Below, piece after piece: positions 45,893-58,083 of a DNA stretch of 64,000 bases. Location of the stretch: the NCBI GenBank assembly GCA_014706385.1, contig JACGZH010000010.1, positions 310,001-374,000 of the forward strand, in the 5' to 3' direction. The stretch is from Phaffia rhodozyma. Lineage: Eukaryota > Basidiomycota > Tremellomycetes > Cystofilobasidiales > Mrakiaceae. The notes beneath the pieces were generated by a model, which saw nothing but the letters and a program-made list of their open reading frames with translations, had not been told where the DNA came from and did not search any database. Each line of letters opens with the position of its first letter. Within the stretch, counting starts at the first letter, position 1. The position numbers and the translations under genes were made by a program.

Positions 45893-48800
45893 ATGGTGGA
45901 CGAATCATTCACTCAAACCTCAGTCAGTCGGTCACCCATTATGTTTATGCACACATACTCGCTCTCTCTTTCTTTGTTCTTCTCGACCCTATGCTTGCTT
46001 TGTATCTCTCTCTCGCCAGTTTCTCGATTTCTAACACGAATATTATCTCATTCGATCTAGGTTGCTCCGATTTCAAGCTCCTCTTCAACATCATCACCAC
46101 CTAGTCCGTCGTCCTGTCTACCCATGACGCCCAATGGGGAGATGCATAAAGTGCCCGACCCGTTGGACGCTGCCACGGGCCTTTCTCATCTGTCGGGTAT
46201 GGTCATCAACAAATGTCCGCTGTCTTCCAGTACCTGCTCTGGCCCATCACCATGCTCATCTGCGGTGTCGTCGATCTCGTCGAACTTTCTCCAGATGTTC
46301 CGGTCTGATCGGTCAGACTCGGATATATCGTGTGATTATGTGTCACCCTCCGTCTCGGTTGGTGGGGTGAGATCGACGAAAGGAGCAGACGTTTCATCAT
46401 CTGATCTCTCAGGATTGAACACTGGTTCGACCGATGATCAGAAAGCACATCAGAACTTTACCAACTGGTTAAACGCTTACGCAGCTGGAAAAGTTCCTGG
46501 TGAGTTCTTGTCTGCGTCTCGCTTTACTAGCTTGCTTCCGCGAGGTTGCAACAAGTATTTCTATCGTTCGTTCTCTGGAGACGTATATGCTCAGATCTTC
46601 TTCCACGTTCTCCGTTCTTGTGTCGGAACTGCATGGAATTTTACTCGGCCTGAATAAACTAGCTTGTGTTCTTCCACCGAAATCCAAGTTGCTTCCTACA
46701 GTGCACGAAGATTCAGTTCCCCCTCCTTACAGCCTTCAACCAAGAGATGTGGATGAAGACCCGACTGTAGAAGAATCGACGTTTGTCAAACGAGGTTGGT
46801 TACCCGCTCCGTTCCCGCCCAACGAGACCGAAAGGAGAAAAGCTCTCTATCGGTTCGGATTGATCAACAGAGAATCCTTCCCGAATGACCCGGCTCAGAG
46901 AGGAAAGAACCCGGTGTTGGAAAAGGCAATTAGGCTGGCTAGGAAAATATTCAATGTCCCTTCCGCCATGACGGTGTTGATCGATGAGGTCGATATGCCC
47001 ATCTTGGCTTCTGGTCAGTTCGATATAACGTCTTCGCATTAGATTGTTAAATGCTTATTCGAACCCCGTTGCTCAAATCATACTCACACTCACCCCTCCC
47101 TCTTTTTGCTGTTTCATAGCCGGATATGAAAACACAAAGTATGATCGAGTAGGCTCGACATGCGCGCATACGATTCTGTTCAACGAACCTCACGTAATTC
47201 TTGACTGTATGGCGGACTGGCGATTTCAGACCAATCATGTAAGTATCCACTTTGCCTGTCCAGGATGCCCGTCATCTATACTCACCAACGATCGGGATCC
47301 GTTCGGTTTCAGCCTCAAACTTCTGGGCCGGCCCCCTTGAGGTTCTACGCCGGAACCCAACTCAAGACGGCCGACGGGTTCCACCTTGGATCATTCTGTA
47401 TCCTTGACACTAAACCAAGAACAGAATTTTCAGATGAAGATAAAGGTCTACTGCAGGATCTTAGTGACATGGTCATGCGTGTCGGTCGTTCCTTACTGGC
47501 AAAGATGTCGTTTCGGTTTATCTAGATTGACATTCTTTTGGTTTGTTTCACGTTGATGATCCTTGTCCAGGAGCTCGAACATTGTCTTCTGGAGAAGCAT
47601 ATGGCAAGGACGACCATCTTAACAGCATGTATGTATTTTCATGTTTCTTCATGTTTCTTCATGTTTCTTCTTCCCCTCGTCCTTAAGTATAACTAACTCT
47701 GACTGTCGGCTTACAAAACACTCTTAGCTGTCGATCGTCTCACCAGAGAGGTTGCCTCCGCGGGTGATCTTGCCGACCCTTCGAACCTGGTCACGGTGTA
47801 TGACATTGCGGCAAGGACGGTCAGAGAAACCCTCAACGTCGATCAGACTGTCATCTTTGATATCTCTGCATTCCAATACCTCAAACCCAACCTTTCTTTG
47901 TCTTCCGCCGGTTCATATTCCTTCATCGGCCCAGATAACAACGCCCATTTCTCGCTTACACCTTCACATGTTGACTCTCTTCCTATCATGTCGCAATCGA
48001 CCCAACCACACAGTTCAGCACACTCAGCTCTCTTACCTCCGACGGCGTTTCTTCCGGCAAAGCTTTGTGAATTTTTAATCGCTCATCCCACTGGCCGCGT
48101 CTTCTCGTCCACAGAAATCCCAACATGGTTAGGATATCGGCTGCCGGAAAAAACACGGTACCTTCAACTTCAGCCAGTGTTAAACATGAACAAGTCCGCC
48201 GTCGCACTCATCGCAACTTTGACGTCGAACGAGGCACAAGCGTTCTTGGACGTTGAGTGTCAATTCATCAGGGCTGTCGAGGGTGCGATCCTCTGGGCCT
48301 CGGTCCTAAGATCTATACAGGGAGCAGATCATGCAAAGTTTGGATTTATCTCAAATGTGCGGTCTTGTCCTTTTTTAATTTTCTCTGTCCTCGTTATTGA
48401 TAGTCTAATCTGACTGATCCTTTTTCTTTCATCTAATCGATTTTTTCTCGGGGTTGAGAAATTCTTGTGTATATTCTTGCTTGAAAACAGATGTCTCATG
48501 AGGTGAGTGATGGTAATGCACGGGTTTTATCGATACTTTCCGTCTAACTCACGCTGTTCCTTTCTATTTCTTTCTCCTCCTTCTTCCTCTTTTTTTTTCA
48601 ACGTGATACTTAAACCAGCTTCGAACCCCTCTTCATGGAATCTTGGCATCCACTGAGCTTTTGTCTGACACACCACTTGACCCTAGGCAGCAAACTCATC
48701 TAAACACTATCAAGCTCTGTGGAGCGAATCTGTCGGAAACTATTCTTTCAGTCTTGGACTTTACCGTAAGTCCATTTTTGCTCTTATCTCATCTCGTTCT

Positions 48801-51423
48801 TTAAACCTCGTTCCAGGCTCATTATTATGTTCGGCCGTTTTTGCGGTTTCTTCAGAAATCATCATCAAGTACTATGGGCGCAACACCAAAGAATTCGCAG
48901 AGTTCAACGGAACTATCAGTGTATGGAGGGTTTTCTCTGTATTCGTTCACCTTCCAACCAGCTTACAATAATTTCTTCTCCTCTTTGTTGGCCTCATACC
49001 ATCATTCCCAGCGTCAATCTTGCGGACTTCATAGAAGAAACCGCGATTGCCGTCTGCGCCAGCCATCAGTTCTCTCAAGCTCAGCGAAACCAAATGGCAG
49101 GTGCGATTGGCAGTCTATATTGCCCGAGGAAACTCTCCTCGGATATAAACATTGATCCGAATGAGACACCTGTAGAGGTTCTTTTGGACTTTGGTTCAAA
49201 GGATTTCGATACATGGAACGTGAAGATCGACAAAGGTGCTGTGAGGAGGGCTGTCGTAAATCTGGTACGCTACCTTTGCTTTTCCTCCGATGTTCACTTT
49301 CTAATCATTTCGAGGTCTTTTATCAATTGCTCATCGAATCTCATGATTGGATATGACAGTTGACGAACGCTTTGAAGTATACCAGTGTAAGCGGGATTGT
49401 TCCCTGATATATTCTTGTCAACAACGCTGATGAGAGCTGCATTCATCGGAGGTTTCAGAAAGGATACGTCAAAATTTCAGTGTCCTCTCCGACACCTGTA
49501 AATGATCACCCGAGAGTTTTCATAATCACTGTGAGCGATAGTGGCATCGGAATGTCTGCCTCCTTCATCAAGGTTCGTTTCTTCTTCCCATAGAATACCG
49601 CCAGAATGAGACACTAACTCATTATCTTCGGTTTAAACATCCAGGACCATTTGTTTGCTCCGGTAAGTGTAAACCATCAAGTTTTGAAGCCTTGGTGAAA
49701 TATTTATAATGGGGTTTCCCTCTTTGCTTCTCTTTCGTTAGTTTACACAAGAGAACAGTTTCGTCGCCGGCGCCGGACTAGGTGTGTATGCTTTTAAACC
49801 GTCTTGTGTGTATGATGTGTGTGGTCGTTCACTGATTACAAATCTCTGTTGCGGGAAACACGATAGGTTTGGCTATCACGCAACAGTGAGTTATCGAGAA
49901 CCTAAACGAGAGGGAACCCTAATCAATGGGATGCGCTTATTCTGACCTCTGCCGTCTTGTCATCTACTCCTGACCTGCAGAATCGTCCAAAACATGAACG
50001 GTCAAATCGATGTATGCTCGGTTCAAGGTGAAGGATCCAGCTTCAAGATTACCGTTCCTCTCGAGATCCTCGAACCAAATCCACCTCGGTTGCCTCCGAT
50101 TGGCCTAAACCAAACAATCTGCCTCCTCGGATTCTCTCCCGACACCCGCCGGATTTTTAGAACTCTCCTCAAAGAATGGAAATTCAAGATCAACAAGACG
50201 GAGCGTGGATCAGATGTGTTGCTCTTGGATGACTCGGTCTCTAGACAGCAGGTGGACAACTTATTGAGGTTTTACAGGGTCCTTCAATTTTCTAGTAATT
50301 GGCTGGACTCCAATAGGCTTAGAGAAAGCGAGCGACACCAGATTCTGGAAAAACCCTGCGGACCAAGGTAGGTCTCATATTTTGAATTGACTTCAGATTG
50401 CGATCGTTTCTTACATCTCTCTCCTCATTTTGTCTCCTTTGGTCGTGTCGATATTGACATTTGGGTGATCCTCCTTAGAAAACTGTACCGAGCTATAACC
50501 AAGATATTCAACGAAACATCAATATCATCGAAGAGCCTCGACTCCTTAGCTGAGATCCCTCCGCAAACACTCAGGGTCGATAAGTGTGTTTTGATCGTTG
50601 AAGACAATATGTGAGCGCGCACTCTCTTCCAACTTTGTCTTATCTTATGTTTACGACTGAACATTTTTTTTTTCTTCTTTTCCTTTATGCTGAACAGCGT
50701 CAACCGAAGTGTCCTACGGGTCTTTCTGAGTAGAAAAGGTGTCAAATACCTTGAGGCAGCCGACGGAAAAGAAGGTGCAGAGATTTTCAAATCTCAACCT
50801 CCGGGATCAATCTTCTTCGTCATCATGGATTTACAAATGCCTGTGATGGACGGCTATGCGTCTGCTTCTGGTGAGTCTTCTTCGTTCCTATTCTGATCAT
50901 GGTTTCCCCACAGTTTTCGATCGATGATGACGAAGCACGCTCCAATTCTGATGCGTTCCCCTCTTCCTGTGTACCAATTTCCTTCATTTTATCAGAGATC
51001 CGTAAAACGGAAGAAACCAGAAGACAACTCCAGTCGAAGGAAAACCCATCGGGCCCGATAGTTAACCCTGTACAGATATATGCTCTCACTGGCTCGTCAT
51101 CACTGGAGAGTAAACGAAAAGCTTCGGAAGCGGGGATGCAAGGTTCGTACATATATTCTCCTTTCTCTCAAGTAGTCTTTGGCTTCCGAGCTGATTTCTC
51201 AGTATGATCCATACATACACCTGCGTTTAACTGAATCTGATTTGGGTTTCAGGTTTCTTGGTCAAGCCTATCGCGCTTCGACAACTCTGGACACATGTTG
51301 AAGGTCGGTCTTTTCTCAATGTTTGCCTGATTTCCCTGTCGGTTTGTCCCTTGTAGATCGTACTAAATTCGAGTTCATATCTTTGTATATCGATGAGTAA
51401 CAGATGCCATGGCTAGCTCATGA
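45893..51423 (+). CDS. GAF-domain hybrid histidine kinase with degenerate plus functional receiver domains
   Basis: Two-component phosphorelay sensor. The proposed start at 45893 (MVDESFTQTS) splices to VAPISSSSSTSSPPSP ahead of MTPNGEMHK. The N-terminal half has a GAF-like region (LARKIFNVPSAMTVLIDEVD, AGYENTKYDRVGSTCAHTIL, RFYAGTQLKTADGFHLGSFC) and a second sensor-like stretch (47750-48355). The HisKA box is split: ISN, MSHE (12-nt exon 48491-48502), LRTPLHGILASTELL. The ATP-binding domain is cut into tiny exons: LTNALKYTS (27 nt), KGYVKISV...VSDSGIGMSASFIK, DHLFAP (18 nt), FTQENSFVAGAGL (40 nt), GLAITQ (19 nt) and IVQNMNGQIDV. A degenerate receiver follows (ICLLGFSPDTRRIFRTLL, DVLLLDDS, EKPCGPRKL). 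Then comes a canonical receiver (VLIVEDNIVNRSVLRVFL, VIMDLQMPVMDG, YALTG, GFLVKPI). Translation ends WTHVEDAMASS at 51423. No transmembrane segment is evident, so it is probably cytosolic. The signal sensed is unknown. Confidence 0.9.
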
Positions 51424-51876
51424 ACCGTCACCAATTTTTTCAATTCCATTCCTCTCCTTTTTGGGCTTTTTTCTAGGCTTTTCTCTTTCGGGCACTCCTC
51501 TTTCGGGCATATTGTTTCTCAATATAAATTACTTGTATTCATTCCTAATCAGGAAATCTTCCTATCTTAGTTTATCTTTCTTCCTCTTCTTTTTTTTTTC
51601 CACGAGCTACTGGTGGTCTTCACTTGTGTATGCCTCTGTGTTATTTCATCCCTGGCCTTTGTCTTCCTGTCTTGTTGTTCTTCGTCTGCTTTCACGGTCT
51701 CTTCTGAAGTTTTGTGATCTTAAGTTTCTTATTATTAAGTCAATTACGTCTGTTCATTCGTCTATTAGAACAAATGAAGACTTTAAGTGAACTTTGCTAT
51801 TCAACTCTTTCCTCGTTTCTTCTCTATTTACAAAACTCTCTCGAGTTTGTAGAGACTTTTGCAACAACCCTTTGCT
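51424..51876. other. Convergent intergenic region, histidine kinase and PIG-L
   Basis: 453 bases of T-rich 3' flanking sequence between converging genes. No gene or RNA recognised. Confidence 0.5.
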
Positions 51877-53070
51877 CTAAGCATCGCTAGAAACCAGGTG
51901 GTACGATCCCTCCCACATGTACCTACTACCCGCCAGATAAAGCCATCTGAACCAAACCATCTGAGAACTATGCTCCCTCATCGCCTCGACACCTTTGAAG
52001 AAGCCATCCTTCGATACGGCGACATCGACTCTTTCCATCGGTTTCTGTCCTGGAACGGGTCGGTAAACGTCCTCTCCCTCGGGGATCGCTTGAGTGAGGA
52101 CCTTGAAAAAGTGAATGAGCCGATTAGGAAGAGCGAGCGAGAGGGAAGGGAGGAACGAAAAGTATTTCACGGCGATAGGCAAGGTCGATAGGTGGTAGAC
52201 TGATAGATTTGAGCCAGAAGGAGCAGAGAGAAGGAGCGAGGCATCCGAAAGGGATTTATGGTTAGGGTGCTGGGAAACACCGTTCGAGTCAAACGTGATG
52301 ATCTGTGGATCAAGGGAGATTGCGCATATGATGCTTGACGTAAGCAATTCACGTGATCTTCTCTCAAGACATGATACAGAGAAAGAACAAATCAGACAAG
52401 GAATAAACGGACAACACTGATTTCCTTCTCGTTGATGATCGGCTGGATGAGCGAGACGATCACATCTGTTGACCATGTTGTGTTCAATCCATCCTGTAGT
52501 TCTCTGCGATAGAATGAGCAATTGTCAAGGATCGAGCCGAACAAGAAGAAAGAGCGAGCAGGAAGAGAGGCCGATTCAATGATTGTTCATATATTTCCTC
52601 TGTTCAAGTAATGAGCAAACGAAACACGGACTCACGGATGATCGAATGAGACAACATCCTTGTATCCATATACATTGTAAGACTTCTCTAGCTCGAGCTT
52701 TCTCGTCTCTCCCAATCCTTCTGCGTTACCTACATCAACCCCGTTAAGGAAGGATTAGCCAGTTATTTCCCTTCCGGTTTCCCCAAAGAGAGAAATTGGA
52801 CGATAAAAAGACAAGTAGCCATGTTTCTGGCAAAGAAGTTGAAGCGGTAAACAAAGACGGCATACCAGTGCTCATACAAGCGCCGACTACGTCCCGACTG
52901 TATTCGTGTAACCTGTACAATGCGGTCGAGAAAAACATGACCTCATCGTCCGGATGAGAGGTAAGGACTAAGACATTTCCTTCCGGGAAAAACTCTCCTG
53001 GTGCGTGTGGAGGTGGAGGAAGCTGGAAGAGAAAGATGAAGAGGAAAAAGATGGATTGAATAGGAAACAT
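51877..53070 (-). CDS. GPI12: GPI biosynthesis GlcNAc-PI de-N-acetylase (PIG-L/Gpi12)
   Basis: ER membrane enzyme that removes acetate from GlcNAc-phosphatidylinositol, the second step of GPI-anchor synthesis. The start at 53070 gives an N-terminal hydrophobic anchor (IQSIFFLFIFLFQLP) and then NVLVLTSHPDDEVMFFS, the zinc-binding HPDDE motif. The next exons give VVGACMSTG, then NAEGLGETRKLELEKSYNVY and DVVSFDHP. ELQDGLNTTWSTDVIVSLI follows, then IITFDSNGVSQHPNHKSL with the second metal-binding HPNH. The C-terminus is HSSQMVWFRWLYLAGSRYMW, a signature of eukaryotic PIG-L. All conserved blocks are in order, about 300 residues, stop at 51877. Confidence 0.94.
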
Positions 53071-53364
53071 CTTGTGTCTTCTTTCCGGTACGTGGATGAT
53101 GGTTAGATGGATGACATTTATTGAGATTATGGCGTGAGTAGGAAGATGAGCGAACAGTAACCATGACGACCTGATAAAGACACAACTTAGGTTACTAATC
53201 TGGTCTAGTTCCCGACGGTTTGGTGAAAGCCAAATGTCACATCGGATCACATTTCAAGAGGCCTTTCAAAGGCGAAGAAATGCGCACAGTAGAGGGAGGA
53301 AAGACAGAGACGAAGACAACTCAGAAGGAAAGCCGAGACGATGCAAGGAAGAGAAAAAAATCGT

Positions 53365-55546
53365 TCAATCTCCTACACCCCAGACCTCCACTCCAACACA
53401 CTCGAACTTGCCATCCGGTCCTGAACAGAGTACCTCGTTATCAAATGCAGGACACGTTTGCGAGATCCCATCGTACATCTGCGAGTCCAGATATAGTCCA
53501 TATTTGCCGTCTCTGTGATTACAAGGTTACCGAGAATGGCAAGACGTGCATATCGCAAAAAGATTGAGAACACAGTGGGAGCGTTAACATGGGAGTTGGC
53601 AACAGATCAAGTTCTATCAACTCTCAGATCACAGCTTTGGAGTAAAGAGATATAAAGTATGGAAACGTACCCGCCACCCAAGGACATGAATGTCGACTCG
53701 CAAAGACACATGTACTGATTTTTGCCCGTCCACTTGAAGATCTCGAGACCGCCCAGATGAGACTCCTTACCCGGAACGGTGTTTGGGAACGGATGGAACT
53801 TGAAGAGAAAGCTATCAAGCAGATTTCACACAGGTGTCATCGTCAGTCTTACAGAAGTTGACCGATAAAGCGCATTTCTGTTGCTACTAGGAACGTTAAA
53901 AGAACCGAACAACCCACCAATCTCCGCCTCCGAAGTACCCTACATTCTTCTTGATTGCCTCTCCTACATACCCGCCAAAGATCTCTCCTCGAGTGGACCT
54001 CATCAAGAGGACGTTTCCCACGGCGGCTCCGCTTCCGTCTTTCCGTCTTCTCTCATCCTCGAACTTTCCACAGTTTCCGTAGAGTGTGCCGAGCGAGCTT
54101 CCATGTTGATCCAATGAATACAGAAGCGACCAGCTACCTGCGAGCCTCAATCTCGGAGGAAGATGCGGCCGGAGACACTCCGCGCCTTCCTCAGTCAAGA
54201 TCCCGACAGTTTCTTGTCGACGCCCGGTTAGCTGGACCCCTCGAGCCTCACCCAGCCCTCCCTGGGCAGCGCTTGGGAAGCCTCCTTGAGGAAGCAAATT
54301 TGTATGCGGAACGAACCCGGGTGCGCCAGAGGGAGGAACGTAAACTGATGATGGGTTTGTGTAGAACGGATTGGAGTGAGTGATATGAGCGGACTGGTAG
54401 GACGGTACATTTGCAGCTATGGATGAAGAGATCGACGATTGATGGGGTGTTCCTGAGTGAGACGTAGGCGAAGAGAGCATCGATTTCCATTTGGACGTCT
54501 GTTTTATAAGATTGGGCAACAAAGATATTGGTTGGCTTGCGTTTGACGAATTTCGTACCGAAGGTGAGGTATCCGCAGGTAGACTTGATGACTTGTTCGA
54601 CGGGAACCGTTCGCTCATCTTTCGGAGCTTCTCCTTGCCAGGTAAGGGCCGTGCAGCGGCATCCGAGAACGTATGACCTGACCTAGAGGCATCAAGACTT
54701 TGCTGTCGGACCAAAGGAGAAAAAAAGTCTTCCGAATTCGCCCTTCTTTGGAGAGATGGATGATAGAGATCTGCGTTCGATGGTGAAACGAGTGGAGTGG
54801 GCTCGTCGGCTTGTCGAGACGCTATCGAGTGGGTATAATCAATCGGCTTCGGAGGGGAGACTGACATCACGTGGGATAGACGACGTGGTGGACTCATAGC
54901 ACTTGCCAATGTCCAGCAGTAGAAGGAAGCGCAATAGACAAGATAAGACAAACAAGAGAAAGAAGGAGTCTGTGGTCAGTGGTGATGATGGCCACACGAA
55001 GGGAACCAACCATACGAGAAAGATCTCTCATCAGATGAAGAAAACAGGTGGAACACACAGTTTCCCAGCTCCTCCACCACCACCAACAAAGCTGCTGCTA
55101 TTCCTTCTCATATATCCTCCTCCGGCTTTCTTGCCTTGCTCCGAAACATGGGTCTTGTCATTATCAATAAGACTTAGCCCGTCCAGGCCATCTTTTCCTA
55201 CGTCCAGAACGCCGAGCAGGCTTTCTCTTCTCTGTGCATCTCTCTGCCGAGCTTGGTCTAAGAAGTCGCTCCCGGCAGCTGCTAGATCCCAAGGATCCAT
55301 GGAATGTTGTTTCTGATTATCCAAACGGGACGAATGCAATGGGTCAGAAGAGACAAACGCGCCGAAATCAGAAGATGCTGGAGATGCAATCGAGGTTGAA
55401 GGAGAATGATCTGTTTTGCGGGTGGGAGGCGAGTCGAATAACGAGGCCTCGACCGTGCGAGATGTACTTGAAGGAGTTGACGATAAGGCTGACCGAGCGG
55501 TTGGAGTAGGCGTCCTTGTTGGGACAAGCGGAGGAGGAAGAGGCAT
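53365..55546 (-). CDS. OXR1: TLDc-domain oxidation resistance protein (Oxr1-like)
   Basis: TLDc proteins protect against oxidative damage, and yeast Oxr1 promotes V-ATPase disassembly. The start at 55546 opens a Ser/Pro-rich disordered N-terminus (FGAFVSSDPLHSSRL, DPWDLAAAGSDFLDQARQRD). The intron GTGTGT to GGCAAG (about 55058-54908) joins GAGKL to AMSPPRRLSHVMSVS in frame. The TLDc domain starts with AECLRPHLPPRLRLAGSWSL and LYSLDQHGSSLGTLY. It continues GNVLLMRSTRGEIFGGYVGE and NVGYFGGGDW, then FLFKFHPFP and LGGLEIFKWTGKNQYMCLCE. A final exon gives KYGLYLDSQMYDGISQTCPA and FDNEVLCSGPDGKFECVGVE, ending VWGVGD at 53365. The final exon is in a frame that has no long open reading frame of its own and is recognised from the family C-terminus. 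The gene is divergent from the RNPS1-like gene. Confidence 0.92.
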
Positions 55547-55831
55547 GTTTGTTCCACAGACGAGTCCTTCCTATTGTTCCTATCTGTTCAATAGCCAGTA
55601 GCACCAGATGGGTTGCCTCTTTGACAGACAGACGTGCACAATGTTGGCTCACAACAAGGATGACGATGGGAGAGATGGGATTGGACTGGACGGTGTGACT
55701 TGTAATGAAATTCGTTCGATTTTTAATTCTTTCTTTTTTTCATCTTGTTTCCCTTGACCATCAACTCGTTTGACCATCAGCTCGTTCAACACTCTTCCCA
55801 TCCGTCGGTTACCGTCCTTATACGTACAGCT
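55547..55831. promoter_or_regulatory. Bidirectional promoter, OXR1 / RNPS1-like
   Basis: 285 bases between divergent start codons. A T-rich stretch at 55720-55750 and the imperfect repeat CATCAACTCGTTTGACCATCAG at 55759-55785 lie near the RNPS1-like start. No RNA gene seen. Confidence 0.5.
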
Positions 55832-57233
55832 ATGGATCAAGAGATGTCTCGTGGACGATCGACGTCTCCTAAACGTCTTACTGCCTCGCCTTCTAGGCCA
55901 GTAGCTTCAACTGAGCCTAACGTAGTCGTCATCCAACACCTCACAACCAGTAAGTCGGACCGTTGCAGTGTCCTCTGGGAACATATACACGTCAGATCGT
56001 TGACCGTGGCTTTTTCTGCTGTATCGTTTCATTCCCGGCCTTAAGACGTCAAAAAAGGTCATCTAGAAGAGATCTTCGGGCAGTATGGAAGCATCTCCAG
56101 GATTGATCTTCCACTCTATCGAGCAAGTACGTCCTACATCTTTGTATTCTCTCCTTCTTTTGTCGCATATGCTTTCTTTTGACGGTGCGTATACTCAACC
56201 AAACATCACCTCGGTTCTCCTTTGCCTCAAGCTGGACTCAACAGATCGAAAGCTGCGATTGAATATAGCCTCTCAAGCTCTGCTCTGATGGCTGTGTCCC
56301 ACATGCACCAGGCCTTGCTCGACGGACAGATCCTCTCGGTGGAGATTTCTGCATTCCCTCTCCCTCCGGCGGAGCCCTCACCTTCGCCTTCGCCTTCGCC
56401 TGTTCGAAAGCCAAGGAGATCAGACTCCCGAACTCGGTCGAGATCGCGATCTCGATCACCATACCAGAGAAACAGGGATGGTTTCCGAGGTTCCATCAGA
56501 GGAGCTCGAGGTGCTAGAGGTGGGAGATGGGGAGGTGCAGGAGGATTGAGGGACCGAAGTCCTGTCAGAGGAGCAGGCGGAACCGCAAGGAGAAGGAGTC
56601 CAAGCTACGAACGAGGAGGACGAGCTCGACCGGGATATAGAGGCGGGAGAAGGAGTCCGAGTTACGAGCGGGGCGGAAGAAGGAGGAGTCGAAGTCCAGT
56701 GTTGGGAGCCAGACGGTTCGTTTCTTCTTACCTGAGTTTCCTTTCTGTAGAGCGCACCTCTATGGATGCGCCGTTAGATCATAAGACTAAACATTTGTTG
56801 TGCTCTCCGTGTTTTCCGACCATGTCTCTTCATCGACCTACTTGGTAATGCCATCAGACGATCTCGCTCCCGATCGTTCAGCTCTTCGAGGTCCAGATCC
56901 AGATCCCGCTCCAGATCCAGATCTCTTGCTCGACCACGAAACCGATCATATTCCCGTTCGTTCTCTAGATCAAGATCTCGCTCCCGCTCCCGTTCGCTCT
57001 CCAGGTCGAGGTCCCGCTCGCCTAGTCGATCAAGATCCAGGTCCAGGTCTAGGATTCATTCTCGCTCTCGTTCGCGCTCGCGTTCATCCATTGGTTCTCG
57101 ATCCATGTCCCGATCGCGATCAAAGTCCAGGTCTAGGTCCAGATCCGGATCCAGGTCAATGTCCCGATCGCGGTCTCCTTCAAGGTCTAGGTCTCCTTCG
57201 AGATCGAGATTCAAAAGCCCGGTCAGGAAATAA
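55832..57233 (+). CDS. RNPS1-like SR splicing factor (one RRM plus RS domain)
   Basis: Nuclear RNA-processing protein resembling RNPS1 of the ASAP/exon-junction complex. The start at 55832 gives a short RS N-terminus (SRGRSTSPKRLTASPSRP). One RRM is then assembled from three exons: NVVVIQHLTT, NVKKGHLEEIFGQYGSISRI and LNRSKAAIEYSLSSSALMAV. The last exon continues ALLDGQILSVEISAF. RNP2 is VVVIQHLT and RNP1 is reduced (SKAAIEYS), as in RNPS1 where the RRM mediates protein contacts. Then come a Pro/Ser stretch, an RGG-like region (RGARGARGGRWGGAGG) with two RRSPSYERGG repeats, and a long RS domain of SR dipeptides. That domain lies in the exon from about 56870 and ends FKSPVRK at 57233. The hexamer-rich RS region resembles a purine/pyrimidine repeat at DNA level, which explains dense open frames on the opposite strand. 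Confidence 0.88.
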
Positions 57234-58083
57234 ACCTGAGGACGACTTCTTATCAATTCTTCCTTCTCCTTCTTTCTTCTCGGTCAAGGGTTTTTCACCC
57301 ATTCGGGACAGACCACAGAGAGAGAGAGAGGAGAGAAGGAAAAGAAGGAATTATGCCGGAGGGCGAAGGGCAATGTCTGGGTGATGATATAAAAATGATG
57401 AACAAATGAACAGTCGCGATACATAGCTTTTGTCTGTTTGTGAGTCGTCACGCCGTTCAACTTGCCTAGAGAAAACAGAGAGTGGACCAGGCAACGGAGG
57501 GAACGCAAGAAAAACTAATTCTAACCACATCCATGGTCATCCCGGAGACAACACCTCAAAAAGAATAGAAAGGGGAAGGATCGATATACAAAGAGATATG
57601 TAAATAAAAGAAGAAAGAAAGGGGAGGGGAAAGGAAAAAGAAAGAGTTTACGTCCTCGGACAAACACTAGGCAACCCATTCATTGGTGGACAATTCTAGT
57701 GACGCGATATGTTGATAATGAGCAAGGGAACACAGATCTAGCTAGATATAGTCAGTACGAGAAAGAAGAGAAGAAAGAAAGAAGAGAGTAGATGAAGATG
57801 TTAGGATTGAGTATAGACGTGAACTAAACGCGTCGGGTCTAGAAGAGATGTGTCCTCGAGATGGAAGAGATGATATCTACCAGTGGAGGGGTCCAAAAGA
57901 GATATTTTCAGAAAAGAATTTATGACCAGACACTAAGCTTTTCCGCCGACCTTGAAAGTTCGATTTGAAGAGCGATAATGATGAAACGAAGAAGAACCCA
58001 AGAAATATAGAATAGAGAGAAAAGAGTGACAAGAAAAATTCGAGGAAAAAGAAGAATGAACAAGATAGGCTAGATCCGAGCTC
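57234..58083. other. Convergent intergenic region, RNPS1-like and GT61
   Basis: 850 bases, purine-rich on the plus strand (GAAAGAAG runs at 57600-57800). It contains 3' UTRs of both genes. No gene or RNA recognised. Confidence 0.45.

Noticed and set aside
54898..54951. ATG at 54951 as start of the TLDc gene
   Set aside because: The first residues (MSYLVYCASFYCWTLAS) are translated intron. An in-frame junction joins the 55546 exon to AMSPPRRL.
56850..57256. Asp/Leu/Pro-rich and Arg/Asp-rich open frames on both strands
   Set aside because: They are off-frame readings of the RS-dipeptide exon of the RNPS1-like gene.
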